Source of the DNA: an uncultured Brevibacillus sp.
Lineage (GTDB): Bacteria > Bacillota > Bacilli > Brevibacillales > Brevibacillaceae
Assembly (NCBI GenBank): GCA_946402065.1
Contig: CAMIVR010000012.1
Location: 1-64,000 of the forward strand
Reading direction: 5' to 3'
DNA: 64,000 nucleotides
How positions within the stretch are numbered: position 1 is the first letter of the stretch; each line of letters starts with the position of its first letter. The notes beneath the pieces are model-generated. The model saw nothing but the letters and a program-made list of their open reading frames with translations, ran no database searches and was not told the origin of the DNA. Made by a program: the position numbers and the translations under genes. Below are positions 16,473 through 25,634 of the stretch, one piece after another.

Positions 16473-16979
16473 ATGAAATCGGTTGTACCGGGGCGCTATA
16501 GTGCTGAAATGGAAGGATCGTTTGTGGTGTTTCTCATCGGCATGAGAATTAACCGCCCGCTTGCTGTGCATAAATGGCTGCCCACTTTAACAGCAATGGG
16601 GCCGATGCTGCGCGAGCTGTATCAGCATCCCGAGCTTGGCTTTTTGCGTGCGGAGACGTTCTGGAACTGGCGCGGTCCGATCGTCATTCAATACTGGCGT
16701 TCATTTGAGGATTTGGAGCGATATGCCCGACACGGCATACATCTGACCGCGTGGAAGCATTTTAACCGGACTGTGGGCACGGATGGATCGGTGGGCATTT
16801 TCCATGAAACGTATTTGGTAAAAGCGGGGCAGTACGAGGCGCTTTACGTCAATATGCCGGTCTTTGGCCTGGCGAAAGCCGGCCAGCACGTACCTGCTAC
16901 AGGCAAGCGAGAAACGGCGCGGCGCCGATTGGGAGACACGAATGAGCCAATCGTGGCAACGCCGCCCAACCCGATCTGA
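16473..16979 (+). CDS. DUF4188 (monooxygenase-like) protein
   Basis: The 168-residue protein matches DUF4188, a family with a ferredoxin-like fold related to heme-degrading or antibiotic-biosynthesis monooxygenases. Landmarks are FVVFLIGMRINRPLAVHKWLP, MLRELYQHPELGFL, IVIQYWRSFEDLERYA and the C-terminal YEALYVNMPVFGLAKAG. Enzymatic activity has not been shown for the family. ATG 16473 is chosen because GGGGAGG lies eight to ten bases upstream; an in-frame ATG at 16431 lacks a site. It is probably co-regulated with the upstream TetR gene. Confidence 0.82.
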   Translation: MKSVVPGRYSAEMEGSFVVFLIGMRINRPLAVHKWLPTLTAMGPMLRELYQHPELGFLRAETFWNWRGPIVIQYWRSFEDLERYARHGIHLTAWKHFNRTVGTDGSVGIFHETYLVKAGQYEALYVNMPVFGLAKAGQHVPATGKRETARRRLGDTNEPIVATPPNPI

Positions 16980-17016
16980 TCGGCGTTTGCTGCACTCATT
17001 GCCGATGTCCTTTTTG

Positions 17017-17051
17017 CCGGACAGCCGCAGCAATGCACCACGGCTGTCCGG
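17017..17051. repeat. Perfect 11-bp inverted repeat between convergent genes
   Basis: CCGGACAGCCG (17017-17027) pairs with CGGCTGTCCGG (17041-17051). It lies between the DUF4188 stop and the DinB stop. No T-run follows on either strand, so a terminator role is weaker than usual. Confidence 0.55.
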
Positions 17052-17065
17052 ATTGTCCTGCTTGC

Positions 17066-17539
17066 CTACTTCATCCCCTGAATCGCCTTATTCAGTGCGT
17101 TGATGAAGCCGAGGTGTGTCCCCTCGTGGAACAGCGACAACAGAAACAGTTCTTCTTGGGACTCGAGGCGATATGTTTTCCCCAGTGCGATGGGCTCCGG
17201 GAACTTCTCTCCCCAATTGCTCGTGTCAAGCGCCTTCACTCTTTCATCCTGCTCGCCGAGCTGGGTGAGCAAAACCTCCAGCGTCGGCGGAGTAGTCGTC
17301 CAGTCAGCCGGCTTCGTGCCATTGCCGAACATGGCCGCATATTCGGCCGGAAGATGCTCGGACCTGGGTCCAAACACAAACTGCTCACAGACGGTCAGAA
17401 TGTGTCCGAGATTCCAGCGGATCGTGTTGGTAAAGCCAGCAGGTTGAATGTCGGCATCTTCTTCCCTGACAGCTTCCATCACCTTTCTAAGATTTCCTCT
17501 GCCTGTGTCGAATTGCTTCAATAATGCTTCTTTCCCCAT
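17066..17539 (-). CDS. DinB-family (DUF664-like) protein
   Basis: The 157-residue protein is a DinB-like four-helix bundle of the YfiT/DinB superfamily, whose members include bacillithiol-dependent transferases. Metal-binding histidines are visible in WNLGHILTVCEQFV (helix 2) and in LFHEGTHLGFINAL near the C-terminus. No specific substrate can be given. The ATG at 17537-17539 is preceded by AAAGGACG. It appears to be a single gene. Confidence 0.8.
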   Translation of the reverse strand: MGKEALLKQFDTGRGNLRKVMEAVREEDADIQPAGFTNTIRWNLGHILTVCEQFVFGPRSEHLPAEYAAMFGNGTKPADWTTTPPTLEVLLTQLGEQDERVKALDTSNWGEKFPEPIALGKTYRLESQEELFLLSLFHEGTHLGFINALNKAIQGMK

Positions 17540-17686
17540 CGTTCATCCGTCCTTTCTGTTTGCAACTATCAGGTGGTCCTCACGTTGTTGAATTATCCAT
17601 TCACCGGCGAAACTCCTGCTTGCAAACAGCTGCCCGTCTTTTTTTCCGTCTTGTCCGTCCGCCTGCCCCTGATTTTCCTGGTGATT

Positions 17687-17983
17687 TCACCTGTTCTCTC
17701 CGCTCATCTTGTTGATCGCCTGAGCAATGGCAAAATCCTTGCCAGTCAACCCACGAGCTTCCTTCGACGAGAGGGAAACAGTGACGGTACCGGACAAAAT
17801 GCGGATTTCCGCATGATGATAATCCTGCTCCAGATACTGCGCAATACGATTGACGAGCGCGATTGCGTCGGTAAAGTGGCTACAGGAGAAGGTACGTGTC
17901 AAAGCAATCTGATCATCTGTCAGCCTCCATCCCGGAATTTTCCCTAAATTGAATTTTACTTGATCGGTGGTTAGTCTTGCCAA
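17687..17983 (-). CDS. phhB: 4a-hydroxytetrahydrobiopterin (pterin-4a-carbinolamine) dehydratase
   Basis: The 98-residue protein matches pterin-4a-carbinolamine dehydratase, which dehydrates the oxidised pterin produced by aromatic amino acid hydroxylases. The motif is visible as GWRLTDDQIALTRTF, then YLEQDYHHAEIRI with the catalytic double histidine, and LSSKEARGLTGKDFALA-type sequence at the end (here KDFAIAQAINK). The usual HHP is HHA here, a mild change. TTG 17981-17983 follows GGGGGATCACC. No phenylalanine hydroxylase is nearby; a moonlighting or molybdopterin-linked role is possible in bacteria. Confidence 0.85.
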   Translation of the reverse strand: MARLTTDQVKFNLGKIPGWRLTDDQIALTRTFSCSHFTDAIALVNRIAQYLEQDYHHAEIRILSGTVTVSLSSKEARGLTGKDFAIAQAINKMSGENR

Positions 17984-18023
17984 GGTGATCCCCCCCTCTG
18001 CGAATCGGTTACTTCCATCCTAT

Positions 18024-18200
18024 TCATTGACCAGAGGAAAAAATCACCATAGCCACTCGCTCGGACAGACCCAAATGGTACAGGGCATCAAACAGCTCCC
18101 ACGCCATCATCCCGCCGGGTGCAGCGCCAGGCGAACCCGGGCATTGACTGGCATCAAGGACATCCATGTCAACCGTCACGCAGATCAAAATTAGCCATTC
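18024..18200 (-). pseudogene. Remnant of an arginase/agmatinase/formimidoylglutamase-family gene (HutG-like)
   Basis: Minus-strand translation of this gap gives about 58 codons reading VTVDMDVLDASQ, then PGSPGAAPGGMMAWELFDALYHLG and a stop. The DxDxxD manganese-binding signature followed by PGxxxxxPGGM is diagnostic of the ureohydrolase superfamily and closest in feel to formimidoylglutamase. The upstream part, which should hold another 200 residues, is absent: an in-frame stop lies at 18201-18203 and no homology was seen beyond it. There is no start or ribosome-binding site. It is a degraded gene fragment filling an otherwise gene-free gap of about 340 bases. Confidence 0.65.
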
Positions 18201-18322
18201 TTACCGTTAGTAGAGCACAAGCTTTGAAACGCGTGCAAGTTTGTCAAGGAGCACGTTCGCAATTCAGCCGGATAAGGCTTGCCAACTCGATGTTGCATGG
18301 ATGTGCGCCCTGCCGCCTCGCT

Positions 18323-19078
18323 TTATTGCAATACGATGCCGAAGCAGTCTCGCAAAACATCGGACAACTGTTCAGCAGCGACGTCCCGCTTCGTCTTTTC
18401 TGTTCCCTCCGTAATCGTCAACGCGTTGCCCGAGAGCGTCAGTCTGCCCGTCGCCGTTGCAATGGTCGCCAGATTCGCATGGGTAAAATGCGATTCAGGC
18501 GACGTCTGATTGTAATGACACATCGGGGCAAATTCCGGCAGCTCCTTTGGCTGCAGCGTGAACCGGTAGCGGATGACCCATTTGTCATCGCTGCGCTTTT
18601 GCAGGTAATAGTATGGCTCTGCGTCTTGGTCATTCCGCCAAATCCGGTAGGCTCCGCTCACATCCTCGACCACTTCCCCGGTCAAGGGCATCGGCTGGCG
18701 AACCGAATCGCCAAACCCTACGTCCACCACATACGGCTGCTCCATGGCGACGAGAATCATCGCATGACTGTCAATGATCGCATACCTTTCGCCATCGATG
18801 CATACCGTCGCCCCGATCAGCTGCGACTGAAAGCCAAGCTGCCCGAGCAGCCATTGAAACAATCCGTTCAGTTCATAGCAAAATCCGCCGCGGCGATTGC
18901 CGACTACCTTTTGATAAAACTTCTCCAGATCAAGGGTGATCGGGACTTTTCGGATGACATCGAGATTCTCAAACGGAACGCGCAGCATGTGCCGGTTTTG
19001 CAAGTAAGCCAGATACGAAAAGTCAGCTTCCGTTCGCTGCTCGGCATCAAATCGTTTCAAATACTCGTTAGCGTTCAT
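18323..19078 (-). CDS. nat: Arylamine N-acetyltransferase
   Basis: This 251-residue cytoplasmic enzyme transfers acetyl from acetyl-CoA to arylamines, arylhydrazines or related amines. The cysteine-protease-like triad is visible: Cys67 in NRRGGFCYELNG, His105 in IDSHAMILV and Asp119 in YVVDVGFGD. Length is a little shorter than typical (about 270). ATG 19078 is chosen because GGGGGAATCGCC lies immediately upstream; an in-frame upstream extension lacks a site. In some bacteria NATs act in natural-product assembly, but no such genes are adjacent. Confidence 0.9.
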   Translation of the reverse strand: MNANEYLKRFDAEQRTEADFSYLAYLQNRHMLRVPFENLDVIRKVPITLDLEKFYQKVVGNRRGGFCYELNGLFQWLLGQLGFQSQLIGATVCIDGERYAIIDSHAMILVAMEQPYVVDVGFGDSVRQPMPLTGEVVEDVSGAYRIWRNDQDAEPYYYLQKRSDDKWVIRYRFTLQPKELPEFAPMCHYNQTSPESHFTHANLATIATATGRLTLSGNALTITEGTEKTKRDVAAEQLSDVLRDCFGIVLQ

Positions 19079-19164
19079 GGCGATTCCCCCAAACATAATG
19101 AATTGTATGGACCCCCGCGTCCCGATAGGCCAGGGGCAGATCCTGTGCAAAAGGCTCAAACCTG

Positions 19165-20943
19165 TTACGGTTCGAGCCTTCTGTAGTAGGCATTGTTTTC
19201 TTGAGCAGGAAAAACCGTATGCTGATCGGCTACGTCAAGCTTTGTCCAGGTATTGCTCTGTGGCACGTAACGGTACGTTCCTTCCGCATCGCGAGCGAGC
19301 AGAAAAGTCCCGAACGGCTGCAGCTGGCCTTTGCCCGTGGGGATCAACACCGGATTTTTGCCTTTTTCCCACCAGTATATCTGGTCATTCGCTCCAGGAT
19401 ACCGCCCTGACTGATGGCGCAGCACTGCATGCCCATCAGCGGTCACGAGCACGGCAAGACCGGTTGCTTCGATACGATCACCTTTGCGCCCTTCTACTTG
19501 GGTGACGATCTGGTTCATCCTGGCAAACGTCCAGTAGATACCGTGCTTGCGGACGTGAATCGGCAGTGACCAGTAGTACGGATTGAGCGGTGAAACGCTG
19601 GCGATCCCCGCCTCCCGCAGAGAAACGTTGGCGTCTACGTCAAATGTCCAGCGATCGATCTGAACGGCTTCCTCTTGTGGATCGTCGCCGTTGTAGATCG
19701 TCAAGGCGTACAGCTTGCGGGTGTATGGGTCATAGGCAAGCTCCTTGACCCACGCGTGCTGGGGAGCCGCACTGCTGTCGTAGAGAACGGTTGTTTTCTC
19801 TTTCGCGATGTCGTACAAAAAAACCTGCTTGTAATTGCCAAAAGCAAGCTGCTGCTCATTGATCCAAAGAATCGGCAGACCGTCGTAGGCAACATCCGTG
19901 TAAAAGGAGTGCTCAATGATCCTGGGTGGCTGACCGGGTTGTTCAAGGATGAATGTGTAATAGCTGCCGTTGCCGTCCCCCTGACTCGGGGCCAAGCGAA
20001 TCACTCCGACGTATTTGGACTGGTCGGGTGAAAAGACGAGTGCATCGTAAAAAGAGCGATAGGTACCATAGGCGAGTTTTTTTCCTGACGGATATTCCAC
20101 CCACGCTCGCTGCGGAATCTTCCGCACTTCCACGTTTTGATAGCTTTGTGGCAGGTAGTTGCCGGATAAAGCGTACATGCTGGCCAAATTTATCGGCTTG
20201 TCTGCAGCCAAGTGACGCATGTCAATGTCGTACGTCGTCTGGTTTATCCACGTGCCGGCGACTTCCGGCAACGAGGCCCCGATCTGATCCTGATTGATCA
20301 TCGGCTCCGAAAAGTGCAGCCGCAGTCGTTCGAGCTGATCAGAGACGTAGAGATATGTAAACGGATCGTAATTTTCTGCGGCAAGCACAGCCTGATCCTG
20401 ATGAGTGGAATCGATCGTCACTTGCAGGGGAATCATCCGTTTGATGGACAAACGGGGCAAATCGGGGATGTGAAGATCAAGCCGATCTTTGATCTCGTGA
20501 ATTTTGATCGACAGCTCCAAATGCCCGCTGTTGACTTTTTTCCATTTCGTCCCCGAAACGACTCCGCCGTTGATTTTTATTTGATCGAGAAAGCTTTCCC
20601 CCGTCTCCCCTGTACGTGGGGCAACCTCCATGATCACATATGCGCTCTCCCCGTGCAGCGCATAGGTTTGGCTTGTTTTCGGGAGGTCCTGTTGCTGGAA
20701 CGAGACGATTTCCCAGGAACCGGAGTCGTTTATTTGCCCCAGAAACAAGCGGACAATCTGTTCATTGAATCGCCTATCGAGCAGCGTGCCGGATGCTGAC
20801 GCGTCTGTTCCGGGCGAATTCGTCTGATCGAGAATGACTGAAGCTGCCCCGTCGGCTGTATTTCTCTCTTTTTCCGTCGGTATAAACGGCAGTACCAGCA
20901 TACAGACGATTAGAGCCACTCCGTACCAGTAAACGTGCTTCAT
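19165..20943 (-). CDS. Exported protein of unknown function, in the ECF sigma locus
   Basis: I do not recognise the family. The 592-residue protein has an N-terminal signal peptide or anchor (about residues 6-24, YGVALIVCMLVLPFIP). The first half (to about 270) looks beta-rich and contains ESAYVIMEV and IKRMIPLQVTIDST segments resembling immunoglobulin-like modules. The second half has repeated blade-like motifs such as DALVFSPDQSKYVGVIRL, LPILWINEQQLAFGN and VLVTADGHAVLRHQSG, suggesting a beta-propeller. ATG 20943 follows GGGGGAAACAATCG. It sits downstream of the sigma and anti-sigma genes in the same direction, so it may belong to that regulon. Confidence 0.62.
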   Translation of the reverse strand: MKHVYWYGVALIVCMLVLPFIPTEKERNTADGAASVILDQTNSPGTDASASGTLLDRRFNEQIVRLFLGQINDSGSWEIVSFQQQDLPKTSQTYALHGESAYVIMEVAPRTGETGESFLDQIKINGGVVSGTKWKKVNSGHLELSIKIHEIKDRLDLHIPDLPRLSIKRMIPLQVTIDSTHQDQAVLAAENYDPFTYLYVSDQLERLRLHFSEPMINQDQIGASLPEVAGTWINQTTYDIDMRHLAADKPINLASMYALSGNYLPQSYQNVEVRKIPQRAWVEYPSGKKLAYGTYRSFYDALVFSPDQSKYVGVIRLAPSQGDGNGSYYTFILEQPGQPPRIIEHSFYTDVAYDGLPILWINEQQLAFGNYKQVFLYDIAKEKTTVLYDSSAAPQHAWVKELAYDPYTRKLYALTIYNGDDPQEEAVQIDRWTFDVDANVSLREAGIASVSPLNPYYWSLPIHVRKHGIYWTFARMNQIVTQVEGRKGDRIEATGLAVLVTADGHAVLRHQSGRYPGANDQIYWWEKGKNPVLIPTGKGQLQPFGTFLLARDAEGTYRYVPQSNTWTKLDVADQHTVFPAQENNAYYRRLEP

Positions 20944-21160
20944 TCGATTGTTTCCCCCATTTTGTATAGATCGTATCAAAACGCTACTTGTTATACGTTG
21001 GCGAAGCGGCAAACGTTACCATATTGAGGGAAAACCACACTCTTTTTCTTGCAACCACGAGAATGGAGCGGTCAACGATGGAAAATTCTTTGCCAGCGAG
21101 CCCGGAACGGCTACCTCACTATTCCGGACTTGTTCCTGTCTTTTTCGCTGCTTGCCTTGC

Positions 21161-22333
21161 CTACCAGCTGTACTCCCTTCCTCTTGCGCCATGCTGGTCC
21201 CAGTTCCACCAGTCTACCTCTCCAACATAAGGCTCGGCGAAAACCGGCTCTTGCTTTAATTTCAACAGCTCTTTCGTCGGGCCCGTCACGACGACACCGT
21301 AAAGCCGTACACCGTGCTGCTTCAGGTAATCGGTTCTTTGCTGCAGCTTGGGATCCGAGTAGTGCAAGACATCTTTGAGCATCGGCTCCGCCCATTTTTT
21401 CTGTGTGCTGAGGTATTCCATTTCAGCAATCAGCGCCTGCGCCCTGCGCTCTCCTTCGCCATTCACCTCGATCCCGCCACCGTAATCAACTCCCCACGGG
21501 TTGTAGCCCCAGACACTGCCTTTGCCCAACGGGTTGTCTTTGGCCGCGGCCTCTTGTCCGGTATCGACGGCAAACCAGGCTGTATCGAGATCGTACTTGC
21601 GAATGATCGCAAAATACTCGTCATGGGTCAGCAGACGGGTAAAGGAGACTGCCAACTGGGCGACTGTCCCCTCCGGCAGCTTATCGAGCACCCGCCAGCC
21701 TGTGTCGGGGACAACGGTATTCTCGCTTGGCTGATTTGGCTCCGCTGTCGGATAGCGGAAGTAAAGCGAATTTTTGTGGACGCCGTTATTCCAGCTAAAC
21801 TTGAGCTGCGGGTGGTTGAACAATACGTGATTTTCGACGAAACCGACCTGCTTGGAGTCGCCGCCTAGCCGCTCTTCAGCCGTATATTTCATGTCCATGG
21901 AAAAAAACAGACCGCCATTCGTACCGCCACTGCCCATCCGCATCGCCGGGCTGGTGAAATGGACGACATCCTCTGTGACCCGAGTGATGTCCTTTACCGT
22001 CGGCCAAAACCAGAGGTAGTTGCACACTTGACTGACGATAAACAACAAAATCCCCAGCGTCACCATCCCGCCGACAGTAAAGATTGACTGGACAAAACGG
22101 TTGCGCCATTTGCTTTTTTGCAAAATGAGTGTCTGTTTTTCCTCCGTCAACGCGACAGGTGGGTCCTCGTCTTTTTCCAGCCAATCGTGAAAGAGCAGTT
22201 GTTCCAATTTATCCGCATACTCGTCCGTCTCTTCCAGCGTTTTGCGCAGCTGCGCTTTCTCTTCCTCAGTCAGTTCGCCGCGCAAATACGCGAGCAGCTG
22301 TTGTTCGATGTTTTTTTCATGGCTGTTTGCCAT
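21161..22333 (-). CDS. Anti-sigma factor with Sigma_reg N and C domains
   Basis: The 390-residue membrane protein is the presumed anti-sigma partner of the adjacent ECF sigma factor. A cytoplasmic N-terminal helical region (1-80, with LAYLRGELTEEEKAQLRKTLE) is followed by one transmembrane helix at about 85-110 (FTVGGMVTLGILLFIVSQV). A large outer domain has the Sigma_reg_C hallmark LDKLPEGTVAQLAVSFTRLLT near residue 230. The segment WAEPMLKDVLHYSDPKLQQRTDYLKQHGVRLYGVVVTGPTKELLKL is typical of the same family. It overlaps the sigma gene by 17 bases, indicating coupling. Confidence 0.8.
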   Translation of the reverse strand: MANSHEKNIEQQLLAYLRGELTEEEKAQLRKTLEETDEYADKLEQLLFHDWLEKDEDPPVALTEEKQTLILQKSKWRNRFVQSIFTVGGMVTLGILLFIVSQVCNYLWFWPTVKDITRVTEDVVHFTSPAMRMGSGGTNGGLFFSMDMKYTAEERLGGDSKQVGFVENHVLFNHPQLKFSWNNGVHKNSLYFRYPTAEPNQPSENTVVPDTGWRVLDKLPEGTVAQLAVSFTRLLTHDEYFAIIRKYDLDTAWFAVDTGQEAAAKDNPLGKGSVWGYNPWGVDYGGGIEVNGEGERRAQALIAEMEYLSTQKKWAEPMLKDVLHYSDPKLQQRTDYLKQHGVRLYGVVVTGPTKELLKLKQEPVFAEPYVGEVDWWNWDQHGARGREYSW

Positions 22334-22829
22334 AGATGCTCTCCCTCCATTTCGTACGCAGCTTTTGTCTCCCCCGGTACAGGGCTGCTTTCACATCGCT
22401 GGCAGGTATGTCGAGGACCGCGGCGATTTCCTCGTATGTCAGCTGATGTTTACACCGCAGCAGCAGCACCTGCCGCTGTTTGTCGGGCAGATGGCCGAGC
22501 ATGTCGCTAAAGCTGGTCCACAGCTCTTGGTCCAGCACGCGCTGCTCCGGGTCCGCCTGGGCATCTTGCTGTGTCAGCGTATCGTGCAGAGAAACAGGAT
22601 CAACCGTCACCTGGCGCTTTTGCTTGCGCTGCCAATCGATAAACGCGTGGTAGGCTACTTTAAACAGCCACGGCCTGACTTTCTCCCCGTGGTAGCTGTC
22701 AAGATATTGAAAGGCGCGAAAAAAGGTGTCCTGCGCCAGATCCTCTGCCTGTTTTTCGTTTCTCGTCAATCGAAATAAGTACGAATAAATATCGTTCAGA
22801 TGTGCCCGGTAGATTTCGTCAACGCCCAC
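22317..22829 (-). CDS. ECF-type RNA polymerase sigma factor
   Basis: This 170-residue extracytoplasmic-function sigma factor has region 2 (residues about 8-75, with IYSYLFRLTRNEKQAEDLAQDTFFRAF and RPWLFKVAYHAFIDWQRK). It also has region 4 (about 110-162, with LPDKQRQVLLLRCKHQLTYEEIAAVLDIPASDVKAALYRGRQKLR). It directs RNA polymerase to stress or envelope promoters once the anti-sigma releases it. GTG 22829 follows AAAGGGGG. The promoter-like element at 22859-22884 suggests autoregulation. The exact ECF group cannot be fixed by eye. Confidence 0.9.
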   Translation of the reverse strand: MGVDEIYRAHLNDIYSYLFRLTRNEKQAEDLAQDTFFRAFQYLDSYHGEKVRPWLFKVAYHAFIDWQRKQKRQVTVDPVSLHDTLTQQDAQADPEQRVLDQELWTSFSDMLGHLPDKQRQVLLLRCKHQLTYEEIAAVLDIPASDVKAALYRGRQKLRTKWRESIYGKQP

Positions 22830-22858
22830 GATTTCCCCCTTTCCTCCTTACACGTACC

Positions 22859-22884
22859 ACGGATGAGCGTCAGGAAAAGTTACA
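22859..22884 (-). promoter_or_regulatory. Candidate ECF-dependent autoregulatory promoter
   Basis: On the minus strand TGTAAC (22879-22884) and CCGT (22859-22862) are separated by 16 bases and lie just before the sigma gene. The TGTAAC -35 element is characteristic of Bacillus ECF promoters such as those of sigma-X. Confidence 0.45.
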
Positions 22885-23196
22885 GGTAGTTTGCGCTTTT
22901 TTTGCATAAAAAAGAAAAAGACATTGTCCTGAGCTGGCCTCCACCCATTCCTATTTTGGGGAACGTCTTTCGCGCCACATCTACATCCCTGAGTTACATC
23001 CGCCGCGAAGCGAGTGGCTTTGGGGCGCGGTTCCCTTGTCGGCCTTTAGATACTTCCACGTGCGCTGTCACTTGCGGAGTGTTCTCTTCTTGGCGATTCC
23101 CCTCCCCTCCACAGCACCCGCAGTTGCACGATGCTTGCAGCCCTGTCAAACACTTTTAATCCGTACAGGACACCAAAACTTTCCGACCGATATAAC
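22885..23196. other. Gene-free interval
   Basis: No credible coding region was seen on either strand. An 85-codon frame on plus (22902-23159) has no ribosome-binding site, no family motif and Pro/Ser/Arg-rich non-coding composition. Confidence 0.5.
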
Positions 23197-23227
23197 AAAA
23201 GAACCCCGGCAGATGGGTTTTCCGGGG
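23197..23227 (-). terminator. Intrinsic terminator of the pirin gene
   Basis: On the minus strand CCCCGG pairs with CCGGGG around a 12-base loop, followed by TTCTTTT. Confidence 0.78.
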
Positions 23228-23245
23228 CAACAATATGTTTGCGAA

Positions 23246-24004
23246 TTATTTGCGATAGAGCGGGTAATCGACTTCTGACGGGACTTCGATGAGGACAAAG
23301 CGCAAATTTTCTTGGCTTGCCTGAATCGTTACGTGGTTGTCCTGCTCAGCGGTGGCGACGATAAATTCCCTGGACGCGAATTCGGCAGATTCGCTTTCTG
23401 TGGAGACGGTGCCTCCGCCTGAAAGGGAGACGACCGCGAGCGCCTGGCCCTTGGGCAGTGCATAGCTGTAGGGCTTGCCGGCCCTCAGCTCGACCTCATA
23501 CATCTTCGGCCTGGTGACAAGTGAGACGGGAGAGCCTTGGCCGATCACGGTTTTGATACGCACGCCATCCGTTTCGCTCAGTGGAAATTCATCGTGGCTG
23601 TACTGATTGTAGGTCGGCTTGAGCTTCAGCGCCTCGCGAGCGTTTGGCTCAAACCAGATTTGAAACATCTCGGAGTCGACGAACATCGTCTCCGTGTGAA
23701 ACACGCCGGATCCTGTCTGCATGACCTGAATTCCCCCGTCAGCGACCCGCTGTGTCGTACCGAGCGAGTCGCCGTGCTCAATCTCGCCTTTGACGACGTA
23801 GCTGATGATTTCAAATGACTTGTGCGGATGCGGCGGAATGTTGGAGGTGACGTTTGCTTTTGCCCAGGCCCAGTAAAACAACGGGCCGACGCGTTTGACA
23901 GCGGAACCCTCGCCCGGGAATCCGACCGGTTTCTGTTCGACGATTTCCCCTCCGTTGAATTCGCCTGCTCCTTGCTGATTGACAGGATATACGTGCAATG
24001 TCAT
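23246..24004 (-). CDS. Pirin family protein
   Basis: The 252-residue protein is a two-cupin pirin; bacterial members can be quercetin 2,3-dioxygenases or act as regulators. Metal ligands are seen in IPPHPHKSFEIISYVVKGEIEHGDSLG (two histidines, residues near 55-57) and in GSGVFHTETMF (His and Glu near 99-101). The C-terminal cupin (VSLVTRPKMYEVELRAGKPYSYALPKGQ) follows the usual layout. ATG 24004 is chosen because GAAAGGGGCAAG is directly upstream; an in-frame upstream extension is not family-like. It is a single gene with its own terminator. Confidence 0.9.
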   Translation of the reverse strand: MTLHVYPVNQQGAGEFNGGEIVEQKPVGFPGEGSAVKRVGPLFYWAWAKANVTSNIPPHPHKSFEIISYVVKGEIEHGDSLGTTQRVADGGIQVMQTGSGVFHTETMFVDSEMFQIWFEPNAREALKLKPTYNQYSHDEFPLSETDGVRIKTVIGQGSPVSLVTRPKMYEVELRAGKPYSYALPKGQALAVVSLSGGGTVSTESESAEFASREFIVATAEQDNHVTIQASQENLRFVLIEVPSEVDYPLYRK

Positions 24005-24205
24005 TGTGCTTGCCCCTTTCTGTATGTGGATGCCATCATCTGTACTGTTATTGGCCAACGTTCATGCGATCATTGTACGTACAGTATACATCAGATTTTT
24101 ACTTATGTAAATATAGCCGCTTTATTTTTGTAATTAAAATTACGGCAGTATGCAGCTCCTTCACGCCCTTGGCTATGTGTCGAGCATGGATGCTGCATCA
24201 CTCCA

Positions 24206-24246
24206 GAAAAAAAGGGAAAACCCGCCCGATTGCTGGGCAGGCTTTT
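24206..24246 (-). terminator. Intrinsic terminator of dsdA
   Basis: On the minus strand GCCTGCCC pairs with GGGCGGGT around a short loop, followed by TTTTCCCTTTTTTTC. Confidence 0.8.
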
Positions 24247-24260
24247 GCAGCGACTGTCGC

Positions 24261-25634
24261 CTAACTCGTTCTTTGCTTCAAACGACGCAAGCCTTCATGA
24301 TAATACTGCTGCATGATTTCCTCCGGCACCATGCTTCCCCCGGTAGCCCAAACGATATGGGCCGCATTTGCCATTTTGCCGCTGAGCTTGTGTTCCGCCA
24401 GATATTGTTGCCCCGCATTGCTGCGGAATAACTGGACCGGTCCGTAAACACCCGCCAAAGCGGAGGGCTCCAAATACATACGTTCTGTATTTGCCAGCAT
24501 GCTCAACAGCACGTACAATTCCGCATCATCCACTGTATACACCCCGCTGAGCAGGTTTTCCACGGTCTTGCCGACAAATGCGGAAGCTCTCCCGACGGCA
24601 AGACCATCCGCGTCGGTCCGATTGTCGATGCCGAAGTCCTGGACAGATACTCGATCGTGCTGACCGGTCAGTAAACCGATAAGCATGCAAGGCGAGTGGG
24701 TCGGCTCCGCAAAGAAACAATGGACGTTGTCCCTGTACAACATTTTCAGCCCAAACGCTACGCCGCCGGGACCGCCGCCAACTCCGCAGGGAAGGTAGAC
24801 AAACAAAGGGTGCTCGTCATCTACGACCACATTCATCTCATCCAGCTGGGATTTTAAACGGGCGGCTGCGACAGCGTATCCTAGGAAGAGGTTCGTCGAA
24901 TTTTCGTCATCCACGAAATAGCTCGTCGGATCTGCCTGTGATTGTTTTCTCCCCGCTTCCACTGCCTTGCTGTAATCCGAGCCGTATTCGATGACCGTCA
25001 CGCCTTTGCATCTCAGCAAATCCTTTTTCCATTGCTTGGCATCAGCCGACATATGAACGGTTACCCGGAATCCCAGCTGTGCCCCGATCATACCGATACT
25101 CAGGCCGAGGTTTCCTGTTGAACCTACCTGGATCGAGTAGCCGGAAAAAAAGCTGCGAAACTTCTCGCTGTCCAGGATGGCATAATCATCGTTCACCGTT
25201 AGCAGCCGATGTGCCATAGCCAGATCTTCCGCATGCTTCAGCACCTCATAAATGCCGCCCCTGGCCTTGATCGATCCAGATATGGCAAGGTGGCTGTCGC
25301 ATTTGAGCAAGAGTGAACCCGGCAGCGTCAGCTTATACATTTTTTCGAGCTCCGCTTGCATAGCAGCAATGTGTACGGTAGGAGATTCGATGATTCCGCT
25401 TGCGCTTTGGGTTTCGGGAAAAACCTTGGCAATATACGGGGAGAAGCGCTGCAGGCGTTCTTCCGCCGCTTTGATGTCGCCTTCGTGCAGCGTGATTTTT
25501 TTGATCGCTTCCCGGAATGTTTGCTGACGCGGATTTTGCCAAAAGACAGGCTCGGTCGCGATGATTTTTTCCAGTATCGGGTACTCCTGTTTCCACTCCT
25601 CAATGTCTTTTCCCAAAATTTTGGTAAACTCCAT
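24261..25634 (-). CDS. dsdA: D-serine ammonia-lyase (D-serine dehydratase)
   Basis: DsdA is a PLP-dependent fold-type II enzyme that converts D-serine to pyruvate and ammonia. The 457-residue length matches the family. Lys123 in [14 protein letters not shown] is the predicted Schiff-base lysine; the PLP phosphate loop appears as [13 protein letters not shown] near residue 285, and [11 protein letters not shown] near 173 is the substrate-side loop. ATG 25634 follows AAAGAGG. The gene diverges from an XRE-cupin regulator, which probably controls it, and lies at the edge of an AT-rich block with transporter and peptidase genes. Confidence 0.93.
   Translation of the reverse strand: MEFTKILGKDIEEWKQEYPILEKIIATEPVFWQNPRQQTFREAIKKITLHEGDIKAAEERLQRFSPYIAKVFPETQSASGIIESPTVHIAAMQAELEKMYKLTLPGSLLLKCDSHLAISGSIKARGGIYEVLKHAEDLAMAHRLLTVNDDYAILDSEKFRSFFSGYSIQVGSTGNLGLSIGMIGAQLGFRVTVHMSADAKQWKKDLLRCKGVTVIEYGSDYSKAVEAGRKQSQADPTSYFVDDENSTNLFLGYAVAAARLKSQLDEMNVVVDDEHPLFVYLPCGVGGGPGGVAFGLKMLYRDNVHCFFAEPTHSPCMLIGLLTGQHDRVSVQDFGIDNRTDADGLAVGRASAFVGKTVENLLSGVYTVDDAELYVLLSMLANTERMYLEPSALAGVYGPVQLFRSNAGQQYLAEHKLSGKMANAAHIVWATGGSMVPEEIMQQYYHEGLRRLKQRTS

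Noticed and set aside
18119-19186. 355-codon plus-strand frame
   Set aside because: It is antisense to the arylamine N-acetyltransferase gene, which has all three catalytic residues.
22902-23159. 85-codon plus-strand frame in the gap before the pirin gene
   Set aside because: No ribosome-binding site, no recognisable motif and composition unlike the coding genes around it.
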